Source: Cordilura impudica (lineage: Eukaryota > Arthropoda > Insecta > Diptera > Scathophagidae). Taken from it: DNA of 64,000 bases. The notes beneath the pieces were generated by a model that worked only from the letters and a program-made list of their open reading frames with translations, had not been told where the DNA came from and ran no database searches. Shown in pieces: positions 52,701 through 64,000 of the stretch. A program made the translations under genes and the position numbers. The DNA is taken from positions 227,521,070 to 227,585,069 of the forward strand of contig OY821518.1 of the NCBI GenBank assembly GCA_963682025.1, in the 5' to 3' direction. Numbering within the stretch: the first letter of the stretch is position 1; each line of letters starts with the position of its first letter.

Positions 52701-55447
52701 AAAATTAAAAATTAAAAATTAAAAATTAAAAATTAAAAATTAAAAATTAAAAATTAAAAATTAAAAATTAAAAATTAAAAATTAAAAATTAAAAATTAAA
52801 AATTAAAAATTAAAAATTAAAAATTAAAAATTAAAAATTAAAAATTAAAAATTAAAAATTAAAAATTAAAAATTAAAAATTAAAAATTAAAAATTAAAAA
52901 TGTAAAATTAAAAATTAAAAATTAAAAATTAAAAATTAAAAATTAAAATTAAAAATTAAAAATTAAAAATTAAAAATTAAAAATTAAAAATTAAAAATTA
53001 AAAATTAAAAATTAAAAATTAAAAAATAAAAATTAAAAATTAAAAATTAAAAATTAAAAATTAAAAATTAAAAATTAAAAATTAAAAATTAAAAATTAAA
53101 AATTAAAAATTAAAAATTAAAAATTAAAAATTAAAAATTAAAAATTAAAAATTAAAAATTAAAAATTAAAAATTAAGAATTAAAAATTAAAAATTAAAAA
53201 TTAAAAATTAAAAATTAAAAATTAAAAATTAAAAATTAAAAATTAAAAGTTAAAAATTGAAAATTAAAAATTAAAAATTAAAAATTAAAATTAAAAAATA
53301 TAAATTAAAAATTAAAAATTAAAAATTAAAAATTAAAAATTAAAAATTAAAAATTAAAAATTAAAAATAAAAAATTAAAAATTAAAAATTAAAAATTAAA
53401 AATTAAAAATTAAAAATTAAAAATTAAAAATTAAAAATTACAAATTAAAAATTAAAAATTAAAAATTAAAAATTAAAAATTAAAAATTAAAAATTAAAAA
53501 TTAAAAATTAAAAAATAAAAATTAAAAATTAAAAATTAAAAATTAAAAATTAAAAATTAAAAATTAAAAATTAAAAATTAAAAATTAAAAATTAAAAATT
53601 AAAAATTAAAAATTAAAAATTAAAAATTAAAAATTAAAAATTAAAAATTAAAAATTAAAAATTAAAAAATTAAAAATTAAAAATTAAAAATTAAAAATTA
53701 AAAATTAAAAATTAAAAATTAAAAATTAAAAATTAAAATTAAAAATTAAAAATTAAAAATTAAAAATTAAAAATTAAAAATTAAAAATTAAAAATTAAAA
53801 ATTAAAAATTAAAAATTAAAAATTAAAATTAAAAATTAAAAATTAAAAATTAAAAATTAAAAATTAAAAATTAAAAATTAAAAATTAAAAATTAAAAATT
53901 AAAATTAAAAATTAAAAATTAAAAATTAAAAATTAAAAATTAAAAATTAAAAATTAAAAATTAAAAATTAAAAATTAAAAATAAAAATTAAAAATTAAAA
54001 ATTAAAAATTAAAAATTAAAAATTAAAAATTAAAAATTAAAAATTAAAAATTAAAAATTAAAAATTAAAAATTAAAAATTAAAAATTAAAAATTAAAACT
54101 TAAAAATTAAAAATTAAAAATTAAAAATTAAAAATTAAAAATTAAAAATTAAAAATTAAAAATTAAAAATTAAAAATTAAAAATTAAAAATTAAAAATTA
54201 AAAATTAAAAATTAAAAATTAAAAATTAAAAATTAAAAATTAAAAATTAAAAATTAAAAATTAAAAATTAAAAATTAAAAATTAAAAATTAAAAATTAAA
54301 AATTAAAAATTAAAAATTAAAAATTAAAAATTAAAAATTAAAAATTAAAAATTAAAAATTAAAAATTAAAAATTAAAAATTAAAAATTAAAAATTAAAAA
54401 TTAAAAATTAAAAATTAAAAATTAAAAATTAAAAATTAAAAATTAAAAATTAAAAATTAAAAATTTAAAAATTAAAAATTAAAAATTAAAAATTAAAAAT
54501 TAAAAATTAAAAATTAAAAATTAAAAATTAAAAATTAAAAATAAAAATTAAAAATTAAAAATTAAAAATTAAAAATTAAAAATTTAAAAATAAAAATTAA
54601 AAATTAAAAATTAAAAATTAAAAATTAAAAATTAAAAATTAAAAATTAAAAATTAAAAATTAAAAATTAAAAATTAAAAATTAAAAATTAAAAATTAAAA
54701 ATTAAAAATTAAAAATTAAAAATTAAAAATTAAAAATTAAAAATTAAAAATTAAAAATTAAAAATTAAAAATTAAAAATTAAAAATTAAAAATTAAAAAT
54801 TAAAAGTTAAAAATTGAAAATTAAAAATTTAAAATTAAAAATTAAAAATTAAAAATTAAAAAATATAAATTAAAAATTAAAAATTAAAAATTAAAAATTA
54901 AAAATTAAAAATTAAAAATAAAAAATTAAAAATTAAAAATTAAAAATTAAAAATTAAAAATTAAAAATTAAAAATTAAAAATTAAAAATTAAAAATTAAA
55001 AATTAAAAATTAAAAATTAAAATTAAAAATTAAAAATTAAAAATTAAAAATTAAAAATTAAAAATTAAAAATTAAAAATTAAAAATTAAAAATTAAAAAT
55101 TAAAAATTAAAAATTAAAAATTAAAAATTAAAAATTAAAAATTAAAAATTAAAAATTAAAAATTAAAAATTAAAAATTAAAAATTAAAAATTAAAAATTA
55201 AAAATTAAAAATTAAAAATTAAAAATTAAAAATTAAAAATTAAAAATTAAAAATAAAAAATTAAAAAATAAAAAATAAAAATTAAAAATTAAAAATTAAA
55301 AATTAAAAATTAAATATTAAAAATTAAAAATTAAAAATTAAAAATTAAAAATTAAAAATTAAAAATTAAAAATTAAAAATTAAAAATTAAAAATTAAAAA
55401 TTAAAAATTAAAAATTAAAAATTAAAAATTAAAACTTAAAAATTAAA
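49787..55447. repeat. (AAAAATT)n heptamer satellite, array 3 (at least 5.66 kb)
   Basis: About 800 copies of AAAAATT, with scattered 6-mers, 8-mers and point variants. A recognisable variant block (AAAGTT, AAATTG, then AAAAAATATAAATT) occurs at 53245-53303 and again at 54802-54868, about 1557 bp apart. The left end is at the gap, so the real length is unknown. The right flank is the family-B right end also found after array 2. Confidence 0.97.
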
Positions 55448-55545
55448 CTTTCTTGTAGGGATCAAACTTCGGTTGTAATATTGAGTTTAAGATGTAGGTG
55501 GAGGGTATCAAAGATTCGGCCCAGCCGATTTTTCTTACTTGTTTT
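55448..55545 (+). mobile_element. family-B Helitron-like right end after array 3
   Basis: 'caaacttcggttgtaatattgag', 'gatgtaggtggagggtatc', hairpin TTCGGC-CCA-GCCGA and TTTCTTACTTGTTTT, as at 38446-38530. Confidence 0.82.
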
Positions 55546-55859
55546 AGCTTTTCTTTCTGCTGCTCACTCTTCAACATACTTCACTAAATGTTTTTAATAA
55601 TTTTAATTATTTAAATATTATTTTTAATAAAATTGGTAATTTATAACAAGAACTGATTTAATATTTTTTTGAGAACTGTCTAAGTGATTTTAATAAAAAC
55701 ATAAAACATAAATTTGTCGCAAGATTTTATAATTTTCGCACACGAAACAGACTTGCTAGCCCTTGCGAGTGACGTACTTCACCATATAACGGGAAAACAT
55801 TCGGATGGCGTAATCTTTAGTTCTATCATTATTGTGCGGTAATGATTTTATTTAAGTCT

Positions 55860-56215
55860 TTAGGATCTGTTGTGGATTGGTTTCTTTCTACATGCTGCAA
55901 TTTTGTTTATTAGGAAAGCCAAAAATTAATCTCATCGCTGAACACAATTTTGCGATAAAACATTGGGTCAATTTTTCAACTTCTCTATCTTTGAGAAAAA
56001 TTCTCACGGTGTGGACGGACAGAGCGTTAATTCCTGTGACCGACAACGAATCGATAAATTTGGATCTTCTGCAACACTTTCGTTTACAGCGGTAATAGTC
56101 TCTTCAGAGAATATGAAATCTATCTACAATTCAACGGATGGCCTGCTCAGATGGACGATTATATACACCATAAAAACCACGAAGTCGTCTATTTGTTGCA
56201 CGAATCGATAATTAA
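55860..56215 (-). pseudogene. mariner-like transposase fragment (unit 2 copy)
   Basis: Counterpart of 38860-39300 with an internal 85-bp deletion. Confidence 0.7.
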
Positions 56216-56957
56216 TTTCCAAAGTAAATTTAGATAATTTACTTTATTATATGAAGCTCGTCGGCATGTAGGACTTGTTTTTAAGGCCAAGTCCCTATAG
56301 CTGATTTTTACCAAGGCCTTGGGTATATGGAACAAGATAACCATCTGATATCCGACTCGATGCAAATGGATTATTCGATGACAATTTAGGTGACGAATAC
56401 AACCTCTTTAATTTTTCAGTGCAAAGATGAGTTTGCAGGCGATTGCAAACGCTTTATTGTTTTATTTAATTAATCAAGAAAGCAAATAAACTACTCTCCA
56501 ACTAATAATTAAAGATGATTTTTTTAGATTGTCCTTGAAAGATTCAGATCATTTATTAAAAAAAAAAATTCTAAAATTAGTTCTTAATCTTTATGAATAT
56601 GTCATAAAGAATGAATGAAGTACAAAACCTGTTCTAAGAAAAAAATTATACATTATCTATGAAAAAATCTTCATTGCACATCTAATTGCTAATTTCCTGC
56701 CTGCGACTGCGCTTAACAAGTATGAGGTAATTTATGATTTTATATAAAAAAATCAAATCAAAGAAAAAACAATGGAGAGGAACAATTTCATTTTAATTGT
56801 TGATGTGAGTATTAAATAATTTATTTTTGTTTGCGTAGGTACATAAATATGCAAAATATAATTTAAATAAAATAAGAAATAATTTAAATATCAGCAAATA
56901 TTTTTTTTAAATAAGCAGAAAAAAACATATCAAAACAATTCCACTGAATTGAATAAT
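56216..56957. other. 3' flank of gene C2
   Basis: Counterpart of 39301-40043. No gene seen. Confidence 0.4.
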
Positions 56958-59900
56958 TTATGAATTGACCTTATAAGTAGTAATGCGGCCATTGTCATTG
57001 ATTGTGGTTTGGGCACCACGGTGAGATGTTTTTTTGCCATTGACATCAGAGCTGGAGCTGTAGGAACTAACGGAAACGCCTTTAAAACCATCGGGGCTCG
57101 AAGATGAGAAGCGAGTGCTTACATTGGGAATATCCTGAAATTTAAAAAGGAATTTAGTCTCAAGGAAATTAAAAAAATATATAAATGCAATGCTAAAATA
57201 CTAACAGGATTCTCAGGACTTATATGGGCAGTTTGGTAGCCACCTCCTGGTCCAATAGCAGCAGCAGCTGCTGAATAATTGGGAGCATAACGATTATCGT
57301 TCTTGTTATTATAGCTGTAATGATTTTTACGTCTAATATTATCGAAAAATGCTGCTTGTTGGCGCTGAATTAAACTGTATGCAAAATAAAAATGGGTGAG
57401 AGAACTTAAACAAAATTCTCAATTTTAATGTAATAGTTTAAATTATGGAATTTCTTTTTTAATTTTCGCAGTTGAACAATTTAGCACTAATTTTTTTAAG
57501 AAACTTAAAATTAGTCTACTCTTATTCAAAAAATTCAGAGTTAATTTTGAAAATGAATTTTTATATGAATTCAACAGTAATTTAAAATTAATTTTTAAGA
57601 CAATTTTGCCACAAAAAAAAAGTCTACTGGTAGATTCATTAAAATTTAGATACTTGTAATAATATATGACTTGAGAATCAAAGCGTAGGGTATAGGAGAG
57701 TCTACCTAGACCTATATACATTTCTAAAAAGTATTCGATTATTAAAGCACATATTTAAGAGCTTTTTATTAAAGGGTTTCTTTTAGAGGTTCACAATTTT
57801 GAGTTGGTAACACTGCTTTATTTGATAACCGCTAATTACTACCTTATGTTTAGTTTACCATTTTATCATGGATAGACTTATTCGAGAGCAAAATGTTGAA
57901 GTTTTATAGCAAAATAATGGTTCTGTTTGTCAAAATTAAAGTGCACTTTGTCCAATTCATGATAACAATAATCGTCCTTCAGAGCAGCTACTTCGAATAA
58001 CTATTGGATCGTTTTCGCACCACATTTGCCCTTAATGATAATGTGCATCCCGTAAGACGCCAAAAAGTGTGTACTGACCAAATTATAGCCACTGTACAGC
58101 ACAGCATTGACGAAGACCCATATCGATCAATTCGGCGCCGTTCTCAGCCAATGGGGATGTGTCCATCCAATTTATGGAAGATTGTACGAGAGAACCTTAG
58201 TTTACGAGATTTTAAGAGATTGCACTATTGCAAGAATTAAAGTCAAACGACCATCGTATGTGCCGCCAATTCGGCCAATGGCCTGAAGCATAAATTGATT
58301 TCCATACAAAATTTAGTTCAGCAATGAAGCTCATTATTGGTTGAATATGGGTTGAAAATTATTTTTTGTTACTCTTTATGGGACGGCGAAGTCATTGGTC
58401 CATGTGTGCTCAAAAACGATGATGGGCAGAATGTTACTGTCAACGGTGAACGGCCTAAAGAAATGATAACAAGTTATTTCGTACCTTAGTATGCTGGCAT
58501 TAATCTTGTTGACGTCTGGTTACAACAGGATGAAGCCACATGCGACACAGAGCACTCTACAATTAATTTACTTAAAGGAACTTTTGATAAAAGAATAATT
58601 TCACGTAATGGACATTTTAAAGGCCTTGTTAGCCACACGTAACCGTAACCTAACGTGTCACCTGTTTTTTTTTTTTTTTTTTTTGTTACATGAAGAGCAA
58701 TTAGAACAGTTACCGAACTGAACTGTCACATAAGCGGAATGTTCCAACCTGTCGAAAATAGATTTTTGCTACGTTTCTACGTGACATTTGTGAACAGCTG
58801 ATAAAGTTTGGTTAATTTTACACACCAACATACTGGTTCCTTTCCTGCGTGCTATAATTGCACTAAATGCCAACGTTACATTTACGGTACGGTTACATTT
58901 TGGCTAACTTGGCCTTAGATGCCACCAAGATCATGTGATTTAATGCCATTGGATCATTTTTTGGGGGTCTACGTCAATAAGTAAGTCGAAATTGAACACC
59001 CGGAAATCAACATTCGACAAGTTATTTGGGAAATTCGTCCGCAAATGCTGCAAAATTCGTGTGAAAATTGGTGTTCCAGATTGCGCAGTGTACGTGCCAG
59101 CTGTACCGGCTACATGGCCCAAATCATATTGAAACATTAATGGCATAAAATTATCTATTCAATAAATTAGCTTAATTGATATTCGGAGCATTTTCTTTGC
59201 TTTATTTTAATCTAAAGTTCTGTAACTCAAAAAAAAACCGTTATTAGAATAAGATTTTAAGACAGATAGTTTAACTAGCTGTTTTTTCATAGCATCTACT
59301 CGTGTTCTAAACACAATATTATAACCAGGACTGTCAAGACTAAGAGACAAAAAAGGCTGAATATCACATTATAGTGGCTAGATTTTTTACATGATGTTTG
59401 AAATCAATAGGATAAAAAAAATTGTGTGAATTTTCGTGCAGAGGGTATATATCAGTTTGTAACGCATGAAAATGTAAAGATACTCCATTAAAATTTCATA
59501 TAAAGAACAAAAAATAATGACAAATGTTTACACGTAACAGAATATTTGCAAATGTATATGTATGCATGAGCAATGCATACACATTTTCGTTTGCTTGTTG
59601 TTTTGTATTTTTTTTTTATGAATGTTTATCGATGGGAATAAGAGAATAACTAAGGCGGTTATTTTTTCGCTCCTTAAATAAACAAAAATTGTAATTGTAT
59701 GGACATACGTAGACGACGTATTCATAAAATTTTACAAAGATTGATCTCAATGATTAAAATTTTATCATCCCTTGGACTGGGATTTCGTGGATGTAATGAA
59801 ATTCTTGGTTCTCAACGTAATGACAACTATTTGGGAATTTTTTAGTTAATCGCGGAGTACGCCCCTTTCTTAGTGCACATTTAGCCAATCATGGTAATGT

Positions 59901-62900
59901 AGGCAAGGAAAAACAATCATATTTGTCTTCAACAATTTGCAAGAAAGTTATTAAAATATTGGGAAATAAGGCTAAAAACTTAATTGTTAATGAAATTTGT
60001 GAAGCCAAATATTTCCCAATAACTGATGAGGAAACGGTAATGCTGAGATACGCTATGCTAAATGAAGAAGTAGCAGAACGTTTTCTTACATATAATCCTA
60101 TAGAAAGCCACAAAGGAAGAGAACTAGCAACCAGAATTTAATTTTTTTTTTACAAATATAAAATTTACGTCAAAAATTTGAGAGGCTAGTCTTACAATAG
60201 GTTAGGTTAGGTTAGGTTGAAAGTGGCTGCTAATCCAAAGGAAAAGCACACTTAGACTCTGGGGTCCATTGTGATACTACGGGACGAATAGGTGTTCCCC
60301 TCAGTCCCCACCGTAGAACCAGTTTGAGCTCCTGATGAAGCCCCTGATATGTGAAATGTCCACATTTGAGAGATCAGAGAGATCGTGAAGAAACGGCGAT
60401 CCCAATTTTCGAAGTCTCGTTCTGGAGAGTGCCGGGCAATAGCAAAGGAAGTGCTATATGCTCTCCACCTTCTCCACATCCATGCAGCTACGACAGAAGT
60501 CATTTGACGAGACCCTGAGGCGTTCAGCGTGTCTCCCTATGAGGCAGTGCCCAGTGATAACAGCAACTACTGTTGAAATCTCCCTACGGGGGAGTGATAG
60601 TAGCGCGCTAGTGAGCTTATGATTTAGAGCCGGCCAGATCTGTCTCATGATCCTGCACGTTGATCCATTAGCCCATCTGTTGTCGGTTATGCCGGCGGTG
60701 TGAAGCCGAAGTTCCAGCCTGTTGGTATACCCACACATTCCAAATCCGCTGGAACCCGTTAGGTAGTGCCCTGTCTTGCCAACTCGTCAGCTTTACAGTT
60801 TCCCGGTATATTCCTGTGCCCTGGGACCCAAATGAGTCTGATGTCGAACTGCTTGGCCATCTCATTTAAAGACGTGCGGCAGTTAAGGGTGGTTCTTGTT
60901 TTCAGGAACATTGATTCCAAGGATTTTACCGCGGCCTGACTATCAGAGTAGATGTTGACTGCGGTTGTAGACAGAATATTCCGACCCAACCAGTCAGCAA
61001 CTTCCTTTATTGCCAGTACCTCTGCCTGATAAACACTGCAGTGGTCTGGCAACCTGCGAGCCAGATTTAGTCCAAGCTCCTTTGAATAGAATCCGAAACC
61101 AACTTGACCACACAATTTCGATCCGTCAGTATAGAAATTTATCGAACGCCTGCTACCTGGAACCCCCCCTGACCAGGATTCCCTGGTCGGTATCAGAGTT
61201 TGGTAGTATCGGTCGAATACACTCCTCGGAGTGGTGTAATCCACGTTCAATGGTAAGTTCCTGTTATTCAGGATCACTCCATGGCCACAATTATGACCAC
61301 GCCATTGTATTGTGCTTCTTAGTCGAATGGCCGATGAGGCCGCCGACTGCTTTCCTAATATGTCCAACGGTATGAGGTGTAAGAGGCTGTTCAAGGCATC
61401 CGTAGGTGTGGTGCGAAGGGCACCAGTAATACACATGGAAGCCATTCTCTGTACCCTTGCAAGAAGGTTGGTATTAGAGGCCTTCTCTAGTGCAGGCCAC
61501 CAGACGATGACCCCGTAAAGCAGTATTGGGCGAACCACCGCTGTGTAGATCCAGTAAGCAATTTTCGGGCTGAAGCCCCACCGCTTACCAAAGGCCTTTT
61601 TGCAGGAGTATAAAGCTATAGTCGCCTTCTTCGCCCTTTCCTCCAAGTTCCGTCTGAAGTTCAGCTTCCTGTCCAGGAATACTCCAAGCTACATGGCTCC
61701 ATCAGAGAAGGCGATATCAGCACCGTAAAGAGAAAGAGGGTCGAATGTAGGTATCTTATACTTCCTCGTGAAAAGAACAAGTTCCGTTTTGGTCGGATTT
61801 ACCCCCAGACTGCAACTAGTCTTACAATAACACATCAAATATGTCACCTAGCACACTACGTTCCATATGCAGCGCATTCGCTGGAGTTGCAGTACGTGCT
61901 ACGACGAGCTCCGTTAAAGCAATCTATTTCTTCGGATTTGTACAGGCAGGCACTTTACAATTATTTGTCGACGTCAACACATTACTGGGCAATTATGCGC
62001 AAACATCTTGAAAAAACTGATATACGTATGCAATAATCGTCATTAGTTCCGAAAAGACGAAATTAAGTCGTTGTCAAAAGGTTACAATACTCCGGAAAGC
62101 GTTGCTGTTAGACATCAGAAGTGATTCACGAGGTCTGGCGTTTATTGAAGGACTTGAAAAAAGAAAATGCTGTAACGACAGTCTTCTGGGCTGTCTGACT
62201 AGATCGAATCAATGGTGTCAGTATATCTCTACAAAAAACCATTATTGAACTTCGAACGGCAGTCGATCTCATAAAATCGCTTTTAGATTTTTTTACTTTT
62301 ACAGCGAGAATTATTTGACGATACCGAAATGAATGCAAATGAGAAAACTGAGAGCACTGTGATAAAGAAAAACGCATCACGATGAGAGATCGACAGAAGA
62401 CGTTGTATACAAAGAAATAGAGAAGTTATATATGTTGTATACAGAATTTTCCCGGCGACTAGACGGTTATCGGGAAATCAATGCTTTGTTTCGATTTCTA
62501 GCAGATTTTCGAACAATTCCAAATACGAAATTAGAAAGGGACATAATTTCGAGGACATTGAGTCTGAGTTTATAGACAAGATGGTTCAGTTCAAGTGCTT
62601 CATCTTACAACTAGAGGATGCCGTAAGAGTATCTATCCAATTTCATACGTTATTCCTCAGCTATTTGACCGATAGGCTCCAAAGTCAATATAAACCTGCC
62701 TGAAATGATGACAATCAATATTATCTTATTTTAGCCGGGCGAATGATTTATTTTTTGAGAGAGCGTGATTTAAACAGACATACAGATGGACGGACATCGC
62801 TATATCGATTCGAGTTGTTACAAAATCTAGAATATATACCTTCCGGATTCGCAAATAAATTTTTCATTACAAACAGAACGATGAACTATATATAACTATA

Positions 62901-63876
62901 TATACAAGTTCTTCTTATTTCGTACGTACGTTAAAAATAAACATGTTGGAAGCTCCGTTTTTAATGGGTTATTATGGGATATCATATATACTTCCACAAG
63001 AAAGGAATAAATCGTAAAATCAGGGAAAGAATTTACTACTTATTAACTTAAAAAAAGTACATATTTTAGATCTACCAAGAATCTTGGCTGTAATATGATC
63101 GTTTTCACAATTGATATTTTGAGTAACTTTTTTAAAATAATTTAAAAGAATCGTTAAACTGAAAATTTCTATAAGGAAGTTTTAAAACTTTTTTTAAATT
63201 ATACTTAGTATCGCCAATAAGAAAAGCTATAAAAGTTATAAAGCATTGAAAAGAAAAGTATTTACTTATCGTCATCGGGAAGATTAGAAGCATCCGCCGT
63301 AACCGTTGCATCACCCATTGCAATTGTAGAAGCTATTGCACTATTAAAAAGGTATAAAGTATACATAATGTAGCAAAAGCATTAGAAATATTAGACCCAA
63401 CAAACCAAAGGAAGAGTTAAAAAAATAAAGCCATAGAAAAAAGATCTAGATAAATTTAATAATAGCCATCCAAACCCGTATTTCTTACCGTTGTTGAGCA
63501 GCTTGTTGGGCCAAAATTTGTGCTGTCAACTGTTGATGAAAGGCATAGGGATTGATGAAACCGAAACCAAAGTCGGGTGCATAACCATAATTAAAACCAC
63601 CACCGTAGTCGTCAAAATCGTTGTAGTTGCCGGTATATGCATCATTTGCACCATTGCTGTTTGAATAACTGCCAGAATATGAACCGGCTCCCTTCGGAAC
63701 TTAAACATAAAAAAAAACATTGTAAATAAAAAATAAATTAAAGAGAAAAATATTCGTTATATAATTATGAAACAAGAATTTTTTTGCATTAAATTGTTTA
63801 TGTATTCGTACTTACCAGCATCGGTATTCATTACTCCCCATAAAACGCACGTTGATATCAAAATTATGTTCCACAT
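56958..63876 (-). CDS. gene C2: duplicate of gene C1, 230-aa secreted protein
   Basis: Minus-strand exons are 63816-63876, 63489-63699, 63266-63340, 57206-57374 and 56958-57134, with the same lengths and phases as C1. Compared with C1 I find three coding differences: a silent change in a Ser codon of exon 2, a silent change at the first base of exon 4 (Asn codon), and one Ser-to-Ala change in the SAAAASIGPGGG segment (C2 reads SAAAAAIGPGGG). Signal peptide, splice sites and stop are intact, so both copies look functional. Intron 3 is 5.9 kb. Confidence 0.88.
57770..59246 (+). mobile_element. DD41D mariner-like element (unit 2 copy) in intron 3 of gene C2
   Basis: Counterpart of 40849-42277. 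It retains the segment PMGMCPSNLWKIVRENLSL (58150-58206) deleted in unit 1. A MITE is nested at 58620-58916. Confidence 0.82.
58620..58916. mobile_element. nested MITE with AAGGCC ends (unit 2 copy)
   Basis: Counterpart of 41655-41942, with the same inverted ends. Confidence 0.75.
59745..62680 (+). pseudogene. hAT-type (DUF4371) transposase remnant interrupted by a LINE (unit 2 copy)
   Basis: The left part 59745-60141 includes YAPFLSAHLANHGNVGK and SSTICKKVIKILGNK. After the LINE, 61830-62600 continues with YVPYAAHSLELQ, typical of the CAAHSLNL motif of these proteins, then LDRINGVSISLQKTIIELRTAV and a C-terminal part. This copy shows the order most clearly. Confidence 0.78.
60200..61815 (-). 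mobile_element. 5'-truncated LINE with RNase H, complete insertion with 14-bp target duplication
   Basis: CTAGTCTTACAATA stands at 60186-60199 and 61816-61829. The sense-strand 3' end is (TAACC)4. Coding remnants are NPTKTELVLFTRKYKIP, LGVFLDRKLNFRRNLEER, AYWIYTAVVRPILLYG, then RNase H with YTDGSK, YQAEVLAI, YSDSQAA and GNCKADELAR (60759-61646). A frameshift near 60755 and a small deletion near 60720 break the tail. The insertion is 1616 bp and lies inside the hAT remnant. Confidence 0.92.
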
Positions 63877-63955
63877 CTTCAATTAACTAAAAAGAAAATT
63901 TATAAATGCGGAAATATTAAAATCTTTTTTCATGTGATTTATTTTTTTACGGAAG

Positions 63956-63964
63956 TTTTATATA
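63956..63964 (-). promoter_or_regulatory. TATA-like element upstream of gene C2
   Basis: TATATAAAA on the minus strand, about 80-90 bp before the gene C2 start codon, at the same place as in C1. The sequences diverge just beyond 63986, so C2 may lack the more distal upstream DNA of C1. Confidence 0.45.
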
Positions 63965-64000
63965 CATATGTATACGAGCAGGTATACCTAAAACATTAGT

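Larger units (their letters stand above)
55461..63986. repeat. segmental duplication, unit 2 (8.5 kb, carries gene C2)
   Basis: Direct repeat of 38446-46600. It keeps the LINE 5' end and both target duplications that unit 1 has lost, but lacks about 85 bp of the mariner fragment (present at 38988-39073 in unit 1). Confidence 0.95.

Overview
This window looks like AT-rich nuclear DNA of a higher fly (Diptera, probably a calyptrate such as a blow fly or house fly). The evidence is short introns with GT-AG borders, signal-peptide first exons, a very high load of old transposons of dipteran type (Helitron-like INE/mini-me repeats with GTCY microsatellites, DD41D mariners, non-LTR elements with RNase H, Tigger/pogo, hAT, Transib), long A/T satellite arrays and a 200-N scaffold gap. 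Most of the sequence is transposon debris. I can support four protein genes, all spliced and apparently secreted.

Region 1-11.0 kb is repeats: a Helitron-like fragment, a small MITE, a broken non-LTR reverse transcriptase, a first (AAAAATT)n array inside a Helitron-like element, and a complete 4.7-kb Transib element (5935-10636) that split an old mariner. The Transib ends match the RAG recombination-signal layout: heptamer CACAGTG, exactly 23 bp, then an A-rich block. It is flanked by a perfect CGGCG duplication and carries a decayed RAG1-like transposase. A foldback hairpin and a Helitron-like fragment have inserted into it.

Region 11.2-22.9 kb holds two convergent genes. Gene B (+, about 11263-12298) encodes a charged, Tyr/Pro-rich protein I do not recognise. 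Gene A (-, 22752-12653) has five coding exons that I could join in frame, including a 16-nt microexon at 16588-16603. It encodes a 657-residue secreted protein with seven copies of a His/Glu/Arg/Gln-rich repeat and FGAS-type low-complexity blocks. Its 6.1-kb first intron is packed with repeats.

Region 22.9-38.4 kb is nearly all transposon remnants: a LINE with RNase H, a minisatellite that is an inverted copy of one in the gene A intron, a DD41D mariner with two frameshifts, a long-TIR DNA transposon, and a second (AAAAATT)n array inside a Helitron-like element.

Region 38.4-64 kb is a recent direct segmental duplication (38446-46600 and 55461-63986). Each unit carries a complete five-exon secreted-protein gene, C1 and C2, both intact (230 aa) and differing at three coding sites. 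Each has a 5.4-5.9 kb intron with the same nested mariner, hAT and LINE insertions. The units are separated by repeats, a Tigger element cut by the assembly gap, and a (AAAAATT)n array of at least 5.66 kb. The C-terminal exons of genes A and C share a motif of the type NG+++-(18-ish residues)-DNG+--(S/T)Y, so these neighbours are probably distant paralogues or share a domain.
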